NCBI GenBank assembly: GCA_011526285.1
Contig: WTJU01000078.1
Location: 1-41,696 of the forward strand
Reading direction: 5' to 3'
Length of the DNA stretch: 41,696 bases
DNA from: Candidatus Arcticimaribacter sp.
GTDB lineage: Bacteria; Bacteroidota; Bacteroidia; Flavobacteriales; Flavobacteriaceae
Under the pieces are notes generated by a model, which had not been told where the DNA came from, did not search any database, and saw only the letters and a program-made list of their open reading frames with translations. The position numbers and the translations under genes were made by a program. Every line of letters starts with the position of its first letter. The first letter of the stretch is position 1. This document shows positions 19,361-27,907 of the stretch, piece by piece.

Positions 19361-20614
19361 ATGGAAAACCTACAAAGTATAAAGCAACGTTTTGGAATCA
19401 TTGGCACCAGCCAAGGGCTCAATCGTGCTTTAGAAAAAGCCTTGCGTGTTGCAGGAACAGACATTTCTGTATTGGTTACTGGAGAGAGTGGTGTAGGGAA
19501 AGAAAACATTCCAAAAATCATCCATCAAAACTCTCACCGAAAACATGCCAAATACATTGCGGTTAACTGTGGTGCTATTCCAGAGGGTACCATAGATAGC
19601 GAACTATTTGGTCATGAAAAAGGGGCTTTTACAGGTGCTACCTCCACTCGTAGTGGTTACTTTGAAGTAGCCGATGGCGGAACCATTTTTTTGGATGAAG
19701 TTGGGGAACTTCCACTAGCTACCCAAGTTCGCCTTTTACGTGTACTGGAGACAGGGGAGTTTATTAAAGTTGGTTCTTCTAAAGTTCAAACCACAAATGT
19801 GCGAATTGTAGCGGCTACCAATGTCAATATGCGCGAAGCCATACAAAAAAATAAATTTCGTGAAGATCTCTATTATCGCCTAAGTACCGTTGAAATCCAT
19901 TTACCAGCACTACGAAATCGGAAAGAAGACATTCCGTTATTATTCCGAAAGTTTGCTGCCGATTTTGCCCAGAAATACCGCATGCCAACTTTGCGCCTTA
20001 ACGATGAAGCCCAAGCGCTTTTGGTACAATACAACTGGAATGGTAATATTCGCCAACTGCGAAATGTAGCAGAGCAAATGTCGGTACTTGAGCAAGACCG
20101 TTTGCTTTCGGGTACTACCCTTCGTCCTTACCTTCCTAATATGGGGTCACAACTCCCCGCCTTGGTAGACAACAAAAAAGACCAAAGTGACTTTGCATCA
20201 GAACGCGAGATCCTTTACAAGGTCCTTTTTGACATGAAAAACGACCTCAACGATTTAAAAAAACTCACCCTTGAACTGATGAACCAAGACATCAGCTCGG
20301 AGGAACGCGATGGCCTGATTCAAAAAATTTATGGCAATGAATCGTTTGAAGACAACAAAGAGAATCCTACCTTAACGGTAATGAACCCAGAAGTTGACGT
20401 TCCACAGCAGCGAAACGAAGATCAATACAGCTATGTAGAAACCATTGAAGCAGAAGAACCTTTGTCCCTACTCGACAAAGAAATTGAAATGATTAAAAAA
20501 GCATTGGAACGAAGTAATGGTAAACGAAAAATGGCAGCTGATGAGTTGGGCATTTCAGAGCGAACCTTGTATCGAAAAATAAAACAATACGACTTAAATG
20601 ACGATGATGAATAG
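19361..20614 (+). CDS. Sigma-54-dependent AAA+ activator without receiver domain, Fis-type HTH
   Basis: 417 aa; Walker A GESGVGKE, ELFGHEKGAFTGA loop, GGTIFLDEVGELP, R-finger region, C-terminal KRKMAADELGISERTLYRKIKQY. Confidence 0.93.
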   Translation: MENLQSIKQRFGIIGTSQGLNRALEKALRVAGTDISVLVTGESGVGKENIPKIIHQNSHRKHAKYIAVNCGAIPEGTIDSELFGHEKGAFTGATSTRSGYFEVADGGTIFLDEVGELPLATQVRLLRVLETGEFIKVGSSKVQTTNVRIVAATNVNMREAIQKNKFREDLYYRLSTVEIHLPALRNRKEDIPLLFRKFAADFAQKYRMPTLRLNDEAQALLVQYNWNGNIRQLRNVAEQMSVLEQDRLLSGTTLRPYLPNMGSQLPALVDNKKDQSDFASEREILYKVLFDMKNDLNDLKKLTLELMNQDISSEERDGLIQKIYGNESFEDNKENPTLTVMNPEVDVPQQRNEDQYSYVETIEAEEPLSLLDKEIEMIKKALERSNGKRKMAADELGISERTLYRKIKQYDLNDDDE

Positions 20615-21128
20615 ATCCATTCTTTTTCTAAGTGTTATCATTGTTTGTGGCCTATTTGCCCAATGCGGCATCTACTCGTTTACTGGCGCTTCAATTCCAG
20701 CAGGAACAGAGACCTTTCAGGTAAACTACTTTATCAATGAAGCAGGGAATAGACCGGGATCTACAGTAGAACCTGGCTTAGACCAAGAATTCACCATCGC
20801 ACTTCAAGATTTGATTCTCAATCAAACCAACCTCAACCTGGTCAAAATTAACGGTGACTTGGTGTATGAAGGAGAAATTACTAAATACAGTATAACACCA
20901 ACCACTTCTACCGCCAACAATACCGCAGCACAAAACCGTTTAACCATGGAAGTCAATCTTCGATACACCAACACCAAGAATGAAGACGACTCTTTTGAAA
21001 AACGTTTTTCGTTTTTCTTCGATTTTGATGCCAACAAACAATTATTTGATATAAAAAACGAAGCGAATAAAGAGATTTTTGAACGTATAACCCAAGACAT
21101 CTTCAATGCATCGCTAGCAAAATGGTAG
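20598..21128 (+). CDS. lptE: LptE-like LPS assembly lipoprotein
   Basis: 176 aa; lipobox LFAQCGIYSFTGASIP, typical Bacteroidetes LptE start; overlaps the end of the sigma54 activator. Confidence 0.8.
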   Translation: MTMMNRSILFLSVIIVCGLFAQCGIYSFTGASIPAGTETFQVNYFINEAGNRPGSTVEPGLDQEFTIALQDLILNQTNLNLVKINGDLVYEGEITKYSITPTTSTANNTAAQNRLTMEVNLRYTNTKNEDDSFEKRFSFFFDFDANKQLFDIKNEANKEIFERITQDIFNASLAKW

Positions 21129-21132
21129 GCAA

Positions 21133-21909
21133 ATGAACGCACAAGAATACACCAATTTATTGCTTAATTACGATCCCAAAAGCGAAGAACAGCGCAAAGC
21201 TTTTGAAAAGATCACCTACAGATATCCTTATTTCCAATCGGCCTATGCCCACTATCTCAAAAGCTTAAAGGCACAAGAGCAATACAACTTCAATTTAATT
21301 TTAAAAAAAACCGCCATTCTCTCACCAGAGAGGAACAAGCTCCATTTTTGGTTGGAAGAAAATAAAACGGAGGATAATAAAAAGGAAAACTTACGTATTG
21401 TCACCAAAAAAGTTCAACCAACTGTTTCCTTAGTTGATGAAAAAAAACAATCTGTAGAAAACACTACACCAAAAGAAAGTACAAAAACCGCAGAAACGGT
21501 TGAACAAGTAAAACCCAATCCCCCAGAAAAAAAGAAAAAAGCGAAGAAACAGGAGCCAAAGACCATGAGTTTTTCTGAGTGGGTAATCTATTCCTCGAAA
21601 GGAAAGATTGAAGCCAAACCTGCAAAAAGTTCTTTAGAAGATAAAATCAAACTCATTGATACTTTCTTGGAAAATCAACCCAAGATTCCACCAGTTAGAC
21701 AGGACCAGCCCAAAGTTGATCTGTCAGAAAATAACGAATTCAATAAAGAGGAGTTAATGACCGAGACACTTGCAAAAGTGTATTTGCAACAAAAAAAATA
21801 CAAGAAAGCCCTCTATGCCTACAAAATATTAAGTTTGAAATATCCAGAAAAAAATACTTTCTTTGCAGACCAAATTAAGCGCATAAAACAATTACAGCAA
21901 AACAGTTAA
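21133..21909 (+). CDS. Conserved hypothetical protein, TPR-like C-terminus
   Basis: 258 aa; TETLAKVYLQQKKYKKALYAYKILSLKYPEKNTFFADQIKRIKQL; Lys-rich linker. Confidence 0.75.
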   Translation: MNAQEYTNLLLNYDPKSEEQRKAFEKITYRYPYFQSAYAHYLKSLKAQEQYNFNLILKKTAILSPERNKLHFWLEENKTEDNKKENLRIVTKKVQPTVSLVDEKKQSVENTTPKESTKTAETVEQVKPNPPEKKKKAKKQEPKTMSFSEWVIYSSKGKIEAKPAKSSLEDKIKLIDTFLENQPKIPPVRQDQPKVDLSENNEFNKEELMTETLAKVYLQQKKYKKALYAYKILSLKYPEKNTFFADQIKRIKQLQQNS

Positions 21910-21912
21910 GTC

Positions 21913-22272
21913 ATGAGTACTTTTTCAATATTTATCACCCTCATTCTAATCGTTTGTTTCCTTCTCATATTGGTTGTCATGGTTCAAAACCCAAAAGGTG
22001 GAGGACTTTCATCTTCTTTTGGCGGCGGTGGGCAGCAACTAGGTGGTGTTCAAAAAACTACAGATTTCCTCGATCGCAGTACTTGGATCTTGGCAACATT
22101 ATTACTTGTACTCATTCTTTTATCGAACTTCGGTCTTGATACAGGCAATACACCCGTAGCTGGTGAATCAAAACTAATTGATGCAGCAACAGAACAAACA
22201 ATCCCTGAAACAATTCCTGAAGTTATTCCAGAAGAAATTCCTGAAAGCCCAGCAGATAGCCCACTGGAATAA
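21913..22272 (+). CDS. secG: Preprotein translocase subunit SecG
   Basis: 119 aa; LLILVVMVQNPKGGGLSSSFGGGGQQLGGVQKTTDFLDRSTWILA. Confidence 0.95.
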   Translation: MSTFSIFITLILIVCFLLILVVMVQNPKGGGLSSSFGGGGQQLGGVQKTTDFLDRSTWILATLLLVLILLSNFGLDTGNTPVAGESKLIDAATEQTIPETIPEVIPEEIPESPADSPLE

Positions 22273-22292
22273 CAAAGAAAAAAAATTAGAGA

Positions 22293-22327
22293 AATGCCAG
22301 TTTCATGACAAGCTGGCATTTTTTTTT
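22293..22327 (+). terminator. Rho-independent terminator after secG
   Basis: AATGCCAG-TTTCATGACAAG-CTGGCATT followed by a T run. Confidence 0.85.
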
Positions 22328-22394
22328 ACCCATTACTGACAGCTATCCGGTTGGCATAGTTTCTGAAAACAACAATCCGTAAAACTTAAATAAT

Positions 22395-22673
22395 ATGAGT
22401 AAATTAAACATTAAACCCTTAGCAGATCGCGTTCTCGTAGAACCCGCTGCTGCAGAAACAACGACTTCTTCGGGTATAATTATTCCCGATACTGCAAAAG
22501 AGAAACCCCAACGAGGAACAGTAGTTGCAGTTGGTCCAGGAACTAAAGACAATCCCATTACTGTTCAAGTGGGCGACACAGTTCTTTACGGAAAATATGC
22601 AGGAACAGAATTAAGTCATGAAGGAGGCGATTACCTGATCATGAAAGAAGCTGATATTCTTGCTATTGTTTAA
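22395..22673 (+). CDS. groES: Co-chaperonin GroES
   Basis: 92 aa; [16 protein letters not shown]...[24 protein letters not shown]...YGKYAGTE. Confidence 0.98.
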   Translation: MSKLNIKPLADRVLVEPAAAETTTSSGIIIPDTAKEKPQRGTVVAVGPGTKDNPITVQVGDTVLYGKYAGTELSHEGGDYLIMKEADILAIV

Positions 22674-22696
22674 TTCATTAAAAAGATAAAATCATC

Positions 22697-24334
22697 ATGG
22701 CAAAAAAAATTGAATTTGATATTGCTGCAAGAGACGGCATAAAACGCGGTGTAGATGCATTGGCAAATGCAGTAAAAGTCACCCTTGGTCCCAAAGGAAG
22801 AAATGTTATCATTAGCAAAGCTTTTGGTGCGCCACATGTAACCAAAGATGGTGTAACTGTAGCCAAAGAAATTGAATTGGAAGACACCTTAGAAAATATG
22901 GGTGCACAAATGGTGAAAGAAGTAGCTTCTAAAACCAACGACCTAGCAGGTGACGGTACCACTACAGCTACCATTCTCGCCCAAGCAATCGTAAAAGAAG
23001 GATTGAAAAACGTTGCCGCTGGCGCAAACCCACTTGACTTAAAACGAGGTATCGACAAAGCAGTAGATGCCATTGTGAGTGAATTGGGAAGCCAGTCGGT
23101 TGAAGTAGGAGACTCTTCTGAAAAAATAAAACAAGTGGCCAGTATCTCAGCCAATAATGATGAGACCATTGGAAGCCTGATCACAGAAGCCTTTGAAAAA
23201 GTAGGAAAAGAAGGTGTAATTACTGTAGAAGAAGCTAAAGGAACCGATACTTATGTTGATGTTGTAGAAGGAATGCAGTTTGACCGCGGTTACCTATCGC
23301 CCTACTTTGTTACGGACTCAGAAAAAATGGAGGCTGATTTAGAAACGCCTTACATTTTACTCTACGACAAGAAGATTTCTTCAATGAAAGATCTTCTACC
23401 AGTATTAGAGCCAGTAGCACAAACTGGCAAACCTTTGCTTATTATTGCTGAAGATGTTGACGGAGAAGCGCTGGCAACCCTAGTGGTTAACAAATTACGT
23501 GGCGCCTTAAAAATTGCTGCTGTAAAAGCACCAGGTTTTGGTGATCGTCGTAAAGCAATGCTCGAAGATATTGCAATTCTAACCGGTGGAACTGTAGTTT
23601 CTGAAGAACGTGGATTCACCCTTGAAAACACTACACTCGAGATGCTAGGAACTGCCGAGAAAGTGACCATTGACAAAGACAACACAACTGTTGTTAATGG
23701 TGCCGGTGCAGCCGAAAATATTGAGGCTCGTGTAGGGCAAATTAAAGCTCAAATAGAAAATTCAACCTCAGACTACGACAAGGAAAAATTGCAAGAGCGA
23801 TTGGCTAAATTGTCTGGTGGTGTTGCTGTTCTTTATGTTGGAGCGCCATCTGAAGTAGAGATGAAAGAAAAGAAAGATCGCGTAGATGATGCATTGCACG
23901 CCACACGCGCTGCAGTAGAAGAGGGTATTGTTGCTGGTGGTGGAGTTGCTTTGCTAAATGCCAAGAAGAGTCTTGAAGGCCTATCCACAGCTAATGCTGA
24001 TGAAGGAACAGGTGTTCAAATCATCAACTCTGCAGTTGAAGCACCTTTACGAACTATTGTGTCTAACTCTGGTGGAGAAGGTTCTGTAGTTGTCGCTAAA
24101 GTGATAGAAGGCGATCAAAACTTTGGATACAATGCCAAAGAGGGAACTTATGTAGACATGTTAAAAGAAGGAATCATAGACCCTAAGAAAGTAACACGTG
24201 TTGCTTTAGAAAATGCTGCTTCAGTAGCAGGAATGATTCTCACCACAGAATGTGCTTTAATGGATATTAAAGAAGATGCACCAGCCGCTGCAGGTATGCC
24301 ACCAATGGGTGGAGGAATGCCCGGTATGATGTAA
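22697..24334 (+). CDS. groL: Chaperonin GroEL
   Basis: 545 aa; [42 protein letters not shown]-terminal GGGMPGMM. Confidence 0.99.
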   Translation: MAKKIEFDIAARDGIKRGVDALANAVKVTLGPKGRNVIISKAFGAPHVTKDGVTVAKEIELEDTLENMGAQMVKEVASKTNDLAGDGTTTATILAQAIVKEGLKNVAAGANPLDLKRGIDKAVDAIVSELGSQSVEVGDSSEKIKQVASISANNDETIGSLITEAFEKVGKEGVITVEEAKGTDTYVDVVEGMQFDRGYLSPYFVTDSEKMEADLETPYILLYDKKISSMKDLLPVLEPVAQTGKPLLIIAEDVDGEALATLVVNKLRGALKIAAVKAPGFGDRRKAMLEDIAILTGGTVVSEERGFTLENTTLEMLGTAEKVTIDKDNTTVVNGAGAAENIEARVGQIKAQIENSTSDYDKEKLQERLAKLSGGVAVLYVGAPSEVEMKEKKDRVDDALHATRAAVEEGIVAGGGVALLNAKKSLEGLSTANADEGTGVQIINSAVEAPLRTIVSNSGGEGSVVVAKVIEGDQNFGYNAKEGTYVDMLKEGIIDPKKVTRVALENAASVAGMILTTECALMDIKEDAPAAAGMPPMGGGMPGMM

Positions 24335-24357
24335 TATCTTATCCCTTTAAAATAGAT

Positions 24358-24385
24358 AAACCGCTCATAATGAGCGGTTTTTTTT
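24358..24385 (+). terminator. Rho-independent terminator after groEL
   Basis: AAACCGCTCA-TAA-TGAGCGGTTTTTTTT. Confidence 0.9.
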
Positions 24386-24434
24386 ATGCAAAAAATTTAT
24401 TTGTACATTTATATAAACCTTAATCTTATTCATT

Positions 24435-24804
24435 ATGAACAAAAATGTACTTATTTCAGGTATTGCAGGCACCATTGTCTACTACCTACTGGGCTGGTTA
24501 GTTTACGGATATTTATTTCCGGAAATGACCACGGGAGAAGAATCACCTCTTGGTATTTTTCTTGGTTGTTTATTCTACATGTTTATTTACGCAGTAATTT
24601 TTCCGCTGGGCACATGTAACCAACTTTAAAGCAGGCTTTAGAGGTGGTTTAACGCTAGGGCTACTCTATGCGCTAAGTTGGCATTCTTTCGCTTATAACG
24701 GAGATATTGCCTACGTTGATCTGTTAAAAGACGTTCTTGTGGGAGCACTAATGACCGCGATTGGTGCAGGTGCAATAGGATTTGTACACGGGAAAATTTC
24801 TTAG
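24435..24804 (+). pseudogene. Small multi-TM membrane protein gene interrupted by a frameshift (apparent 1-nt deletion in a T tract)
   Basis: Frame 1: MNKNVLISGIAGTIVYYLLGWLVYGYLFPEMTTGEESPLGIFLGCLFYMFIYAVIF|PLGTCNQL*. Adding one T to the TTTTT tract at about 24598-24602 gives ...FIYAVIFFRWAHVTNFKAGFRGGLTLGLLYALSWHSFAYNGDIAYVDLLKDVLVGALMTAIGAGAIGFVHGKIS*. Confidence 0.8.
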
Positions 24805-24814
24805 CAGTAAAACG

Positions 24815-24843
24815 AAAAAGCGACCCTAGGGTCGCTTTTTTTA
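24815..24843. terminator. Rho-independent terminator, possibly bidirectional
   Basis: AAAAAGCGACC-CTAG-GGTCGCTTTTTTT between convergent genes. Confidence 0.88.
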
Positions 24844-25185
24844 TTCTTCTTTTTTCTTGCGGTCATAAAGGCAGCACATCGGAAGGTTTTCATACACTTC
24901 GTCTGGTGCAGTTGCAAGGGGTGTATCGTGTCCTGCAGCTGCAATCGCTTGATGAACATTTTCTAAACTTACTTTATTGGCATCATACAGAATGGTGAAT
25001 TGATGGGTAGGAATATCCCATGATGCGATCTTAACTCCCTTAATCCCAAAGGCAGTTTTTTCAATACGTGCTTTACACATTCCACAAACGCCATTAACCT
25101 CAAAACTTGTCTTTTTAATGTCTTTCTTTTGGGCAAATAATGCCAACGGTGCTAGGGCAAAAAGCAAAAAAATAATCTTTCTCAT
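24841..25185 (-). CDS. Heavy-metal-associated (HMA) domain secreted protein
   Basis: 114 aa; signal peptide; VNGVCGMCKARIEKTAFGIKGVKIASWDIPTHQFTILYDANKVSLENVHQAIAAAGHDT; extra C-terminal MCC. Confidence 0.9.
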   Translation of the reverse strand: MRKIIFLLFALAPLALFAQKKDIKKTSFEVNGVCGMCKARIEKTAFGIKGVKIASWDIPTHQFTILYDANKVSLENVHQAIAAAGHDTPLATAPDEVYENLPMCCLYDRKKKEE

Positions 25186-25191
25186 ATTTAT

Positions 25192-27420
25192 TTATTTTAA
25201 TTTTAAACGTAATCCAGCATAAATCATACGACCAAAGACTGGAGCATATACCAAGCTTGCATCAAAATCTCGACCAAAAGGTCGATCAACCCCAATAATA
25301 GGATTGTTTTGCTGAACTTTTGTTAAGTTTTCTCCCCCTAAATATACTTCAAAACGCGGAGAAAACACCCGACTAATTTGTGCGTTCCAAAGGCCATAGG
25401 CTCCTGCCATTGCAGCAAGGCCATCTCTTGGGTTTTCTGGTAGTCGTTGACTGCCAACAAAGTGATAGGTAGCATCAAAACGCCAACCCTTTCCTTCTTC
25501 AGTAACGTTATTGTATTCTGCATTTGCAAAAAATCGATTTTCAGGCTGAAGGGGTCGTTGTTGCAATCCGTTGGTAAACGTAGTTTTCACCTGATAGTTT
25601 TTATAGGCAAAGCGGAAGGCTGTGTTTTCAAAAGGAGCATAATCTAGAGACAGTTGGAAACTGTTGGCAAAACTTTCCCCCTCTAAATTATAAAAGCGAA
25701 TAAAACGCGCTGTTTCCCAATCCACAACCACTTGGTCTTGAAACTGTGTCCGGTAATAATCTACCGTAAGGTCACCTTGTTTATTAAACAAGCTAAAGCC
25801 TTGCTGAAAACTCCCTCCGTAGTTCCATGCTTTTTCAGGTCGAAGACCATAAATGCTTCCCCCATTGGTTTGTAAATCTATGCTTCTATTCGTAGCAAAG
25901 AGGGATTGATTTTCAGCAAAGATATTTGCTGCTTTTCGCCCTTGCCCAACAGAAAAACGCAACGCGGCTCTTTCCCAGGGTGTATAACGCACGTGCAAAC
26001 GAGGCGTCACAAAAGTTCCTAGGTTATTGTGGTTGTCAATTCGAAGCCCTGCAACAATATTCCACTGTGCTAAACTGTCAAAAGTATATTCAAAAAAAGC
26101 GCCAAGAACACGATCTGTCCGTTCAAAGTAGGTATTGTCTACTAACTCTTGGTAGTGATCCCACCCTAAATTAATCCCCGTTTTGAATTTATGGCGTGTG
26201 TTTCCCAAGATTGAATTAAACAACAGGTTTCCAAAAAAGCTATCGTGTACTATATTATACTGGCGTAACCCAAAATAAGCTTCTTGATCGTGACGGCTAT
26301 AGGCGGCTTGAAAACCGAAACTTTGATAGGTTAACAGAGGAAAAACATAGCCTGCTTTTACCGATGCATCTAAACGCTTCGTATTTATTTCGCTGCCCCA
26401 TAGCGAGGAACTACCCCGATCTGTTGCAGGGTTAAAGTCTGTTGAGCCGCTTTGCTTCTGATCATCTAAATAGCGAAGACTTGCAAAACTAACCCATCCT
26501 TTTTCTGCGTCAGTATATTGCCAACGGTTCAATAAATTCACTTGTTTTGACAATGGCAGGTCTAAGAAATTATCTTGGTTTTGGTCGGTAATCAAGTTGC
26601 GCTGGTTTCCGTGAACATAAATACCAGTGCTCCATTTTGGGCTTACCTTTTTATTCCAGTGAAAATTTGCTTCTTGTCTTCCGTTAATAGATGCAAAGAG
26701 ATTAACAAACAAAGGATCGTCTGAAAACGGTTTTTTTAACTCTGTATTTATTTGCCCAGCTATACTCTCAAAGCCATTGGTTACGCTACCCGCACCTTTG
26801 GTAATTTGAATACTTTCAATCCAAGTCCCCGGGGTATAGGTTAACCCATAAATTTGCGATGCTCCACGCACAGAGGGAATGTTTTCTTCTGTAATAAGGA
26901 GATACGGACTTGAGAGGCCAAGCATTTTAATTTGCTTTGTTCCTGTTAAGGCATCAGAAAAATTAACATCAATTGAAGGATTGGTCTCAAAACTCTCAGA
27001 CAAATTACAGCAAGCGGCCTTGAGGAGTTCCTCGCTGTTTACCTTTATCATGTTCTGAGCCTCAAAATAGGATTTTTGCATTGCCTTTCGGCGTTGCGTC
27101 AACTCAACTTCATTCAAGCGTTCACCCATATCTTCATTCATAAAATGGAAGATTTTTTTATCAGAACTTACTGTTAAAGTATCTGTTTTAAATCCTAGGT
27201 ACTTCAAAACCAATTGGTCTGTATTTGGAACACGGTCTAAGGTAAATGCTCCCTCTGCGTTTGAAACGGTTCCTTCTTGGGTGTCAAGCCAAAAAATAGC
27301 TACCCCTTCTAAAGGATAGGTCTCGTTGTTTTCTTGGACAAGAACTTGCCCATTAATAGCTGTTTGGGCTACCAAAGTGGTCGCCGAAATTAGGTTGAAT
27401 AATAAGAATAATTTTTTCAT
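25192..27420 (-). CDS. TonB-dependent receptor with N-terminal carboxypeptidase-like domain, probably metal related
   Basis: 742 aa; AINGQVLVQENNETYPLEGVAIFWLDTQEGTVSNAEGAFTL; plug region (ACCNLSESFETNPSIDV...KQIKMLGLSSPYLLITEENIPS); aromatic C-terminal strand. Confidence 0.92.
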   Translation of the reverse strand: MKKLFLLFNLISATTLVAQTAINGQVLVQENNETYPLEGVAIFWLDTQEGTVSNAEGAFTLDRVPNTDQLVLKYLGFKTDTLTVSSDKKIFHFMNEDMGERLNEVELTQRRKAMQKSYFEAQNMIKVNSEELLKAACCNLSESFETNPSIDVNFSDALTGTKQIKMLGLSSPYLLITEENIPSVRGASQIYGLTYTPGTWIESIQITKGAGSVTNGFESIAGQINTELKKPFSDDPLFVNLFASINGRQEANFHWNKKVSPKWSTGIYVHGNQRNLITDQNQDNFLDLPLSKQVNLLNRWQYTDAEKGWVSFASLRYLDDQKQSGSTDFNPATDRGSSSLWGSEINTKRLDASVKAGYVFPLLTYQSFGFQAAYSRHDQEAYFGLRQYNIVHDSFFGNLLFNSILGNTRHKFKTGINLGWDHYQELVDNTYFERTDRVLGAFFEYTFDSLAQWNIVAGLRIDNHNNLGTFVTPRLHVRYTPWERAALRFSVGQGRKAANIFAENQSLFATNRSIDLQTNGGSIYGLRPEKAWNYGGSFQQGFSLFNKQGDLTVDYYRTQFQDQVVVDWETARFIRFYNLEGESFANSFQLSLDYAPFENTAFRFAYKNYQVKTTFTNGLQQRPLQPENRFFANAEYNNVTEEGKGWRFDATYHFVGSQRLPENPRDGLAAMAGAYGLWNAQISRVFSPRFEVYLGGENLTKVQQNNPIIGVDRPFGRDFDASLVYAPVFGRMIYAGLRLKLK

Positions 27421-27437
27421 TGTTTACGGTAAATAGA

Positions 27438-27478
27438 TGAATACTAGTGTGGGGCTAACTTTAGTATTCACATTAGCC
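27438..27478 (-). repeat. Two interleaved inverted repeats (H-type pseudoknot topology) spanning the stop codon of the HYC_CC_PP-like gene
   Basis: Minus strand: GGCTAA-TG-TGAATACTA-AAG-TTAGCC-CCACAC-TAGTATTCA. Arms GGCTAA/TTAGCC (6 bp) and TGAATACTA/TAGTATTCA (9 bp) interleave. Confidence 0.6.
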
Positions 27479-27871
27479 GTAAAAAATAAAGGAACAGTTG
27501 AGTTTGTACTGTTTTAATTTGGGAGGGGGGTTGTAAACAGAAAATACAAGCTGTTGGTTGGTATAAGACCACGAATTCGTGTCTTGAAACACAGGTTGTG
27601 TCAAGTTGGCTACTATGTGCCTATCTTCTTGATCAGGTTGCTTTTGATCTTCTGAGTTTTGTTCAACAACAAGGTCATCATCACAACAATGTTTAGCGGA
27701 AAAGCGAGGAAGTTCACTTGAACTTTTTTTCATTTCCATGCCACAATTCTCAGGCGAATAGGCCCAAGAAATAACAGCAACATGGCCTCCGCAGTAGTGT
27801 ACATTTAATGCTACACCAATCTTGCTATGCAAGAAAAGTAAAAGCAATAGAATGCTGCGAAGTTGTTTCAT
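27473..27871 (-). CDS. HYC_CC_PP-family-like small secreted protein
   Basis: MKQLRSILLLLLFLHSKIGVALNVHYCGGHVAVISW...SAKHCCDDDLV...YNPPPK: HYC, CC and PP signatures. ORF track start is 27886 (MKINIMKQ...); the 27871 ATG gives a cleaner signal peptide. Confidence 0.82.
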   Translation of the reverse strand: MKQLRSILLLLLFLHSKIGVALNVHYCGGHVAVISWAYSPENCGMEMKKSSSELPRFSAKHCCDDDLVVEQNSEDQKQPDQEDRHIVANLTQPVFQDTNSWSYTNQQLVFSVYNPPPKLKQYKLNCSFIFYG

Positions 27872-27888
27872 TATGTTGATTTTCAATG

Positions 27889-27896
27889 CAAAAATA
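27889..27896 (-). promoter_or_regulatory. Candidate -7 element (TATTTTTG) upstream of the HYC_CC_PP-like gene
   Basis: Exact TAnnTTTG on the minus strand; TTTG at 27916-27913 but only a 16-nt spacer, shorter than usual. Confidence 0.35.
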
Positions 27897-27907
27897 CGAA
27901 TAAATCT

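Noticed and set aside
22327-22395. Possible CIRCE operator upstream of groES
   Set aside because: No TTAGCACTC-N9-GAGTGCTAA or recognisable variant was found in the 5' region.
22678-23184. 168-aa minus-strand ORF antisense to groEL
   Set aside because: Shadow ORF of a highly conserved gene; composition mirrors the sense codons, no recognisable signal.
27473-27500. Programmed -1 frameshift before the candidate pseudoknot (ATTTTTTAC tract)
   Set aside because: The in-frame heptamer is T TTT TAC, not a canonical X XXY YYZ site. The -1 frame stops at TGA almost at once and the +1 frame stops before the receptor ATG, so no useful fusion results.
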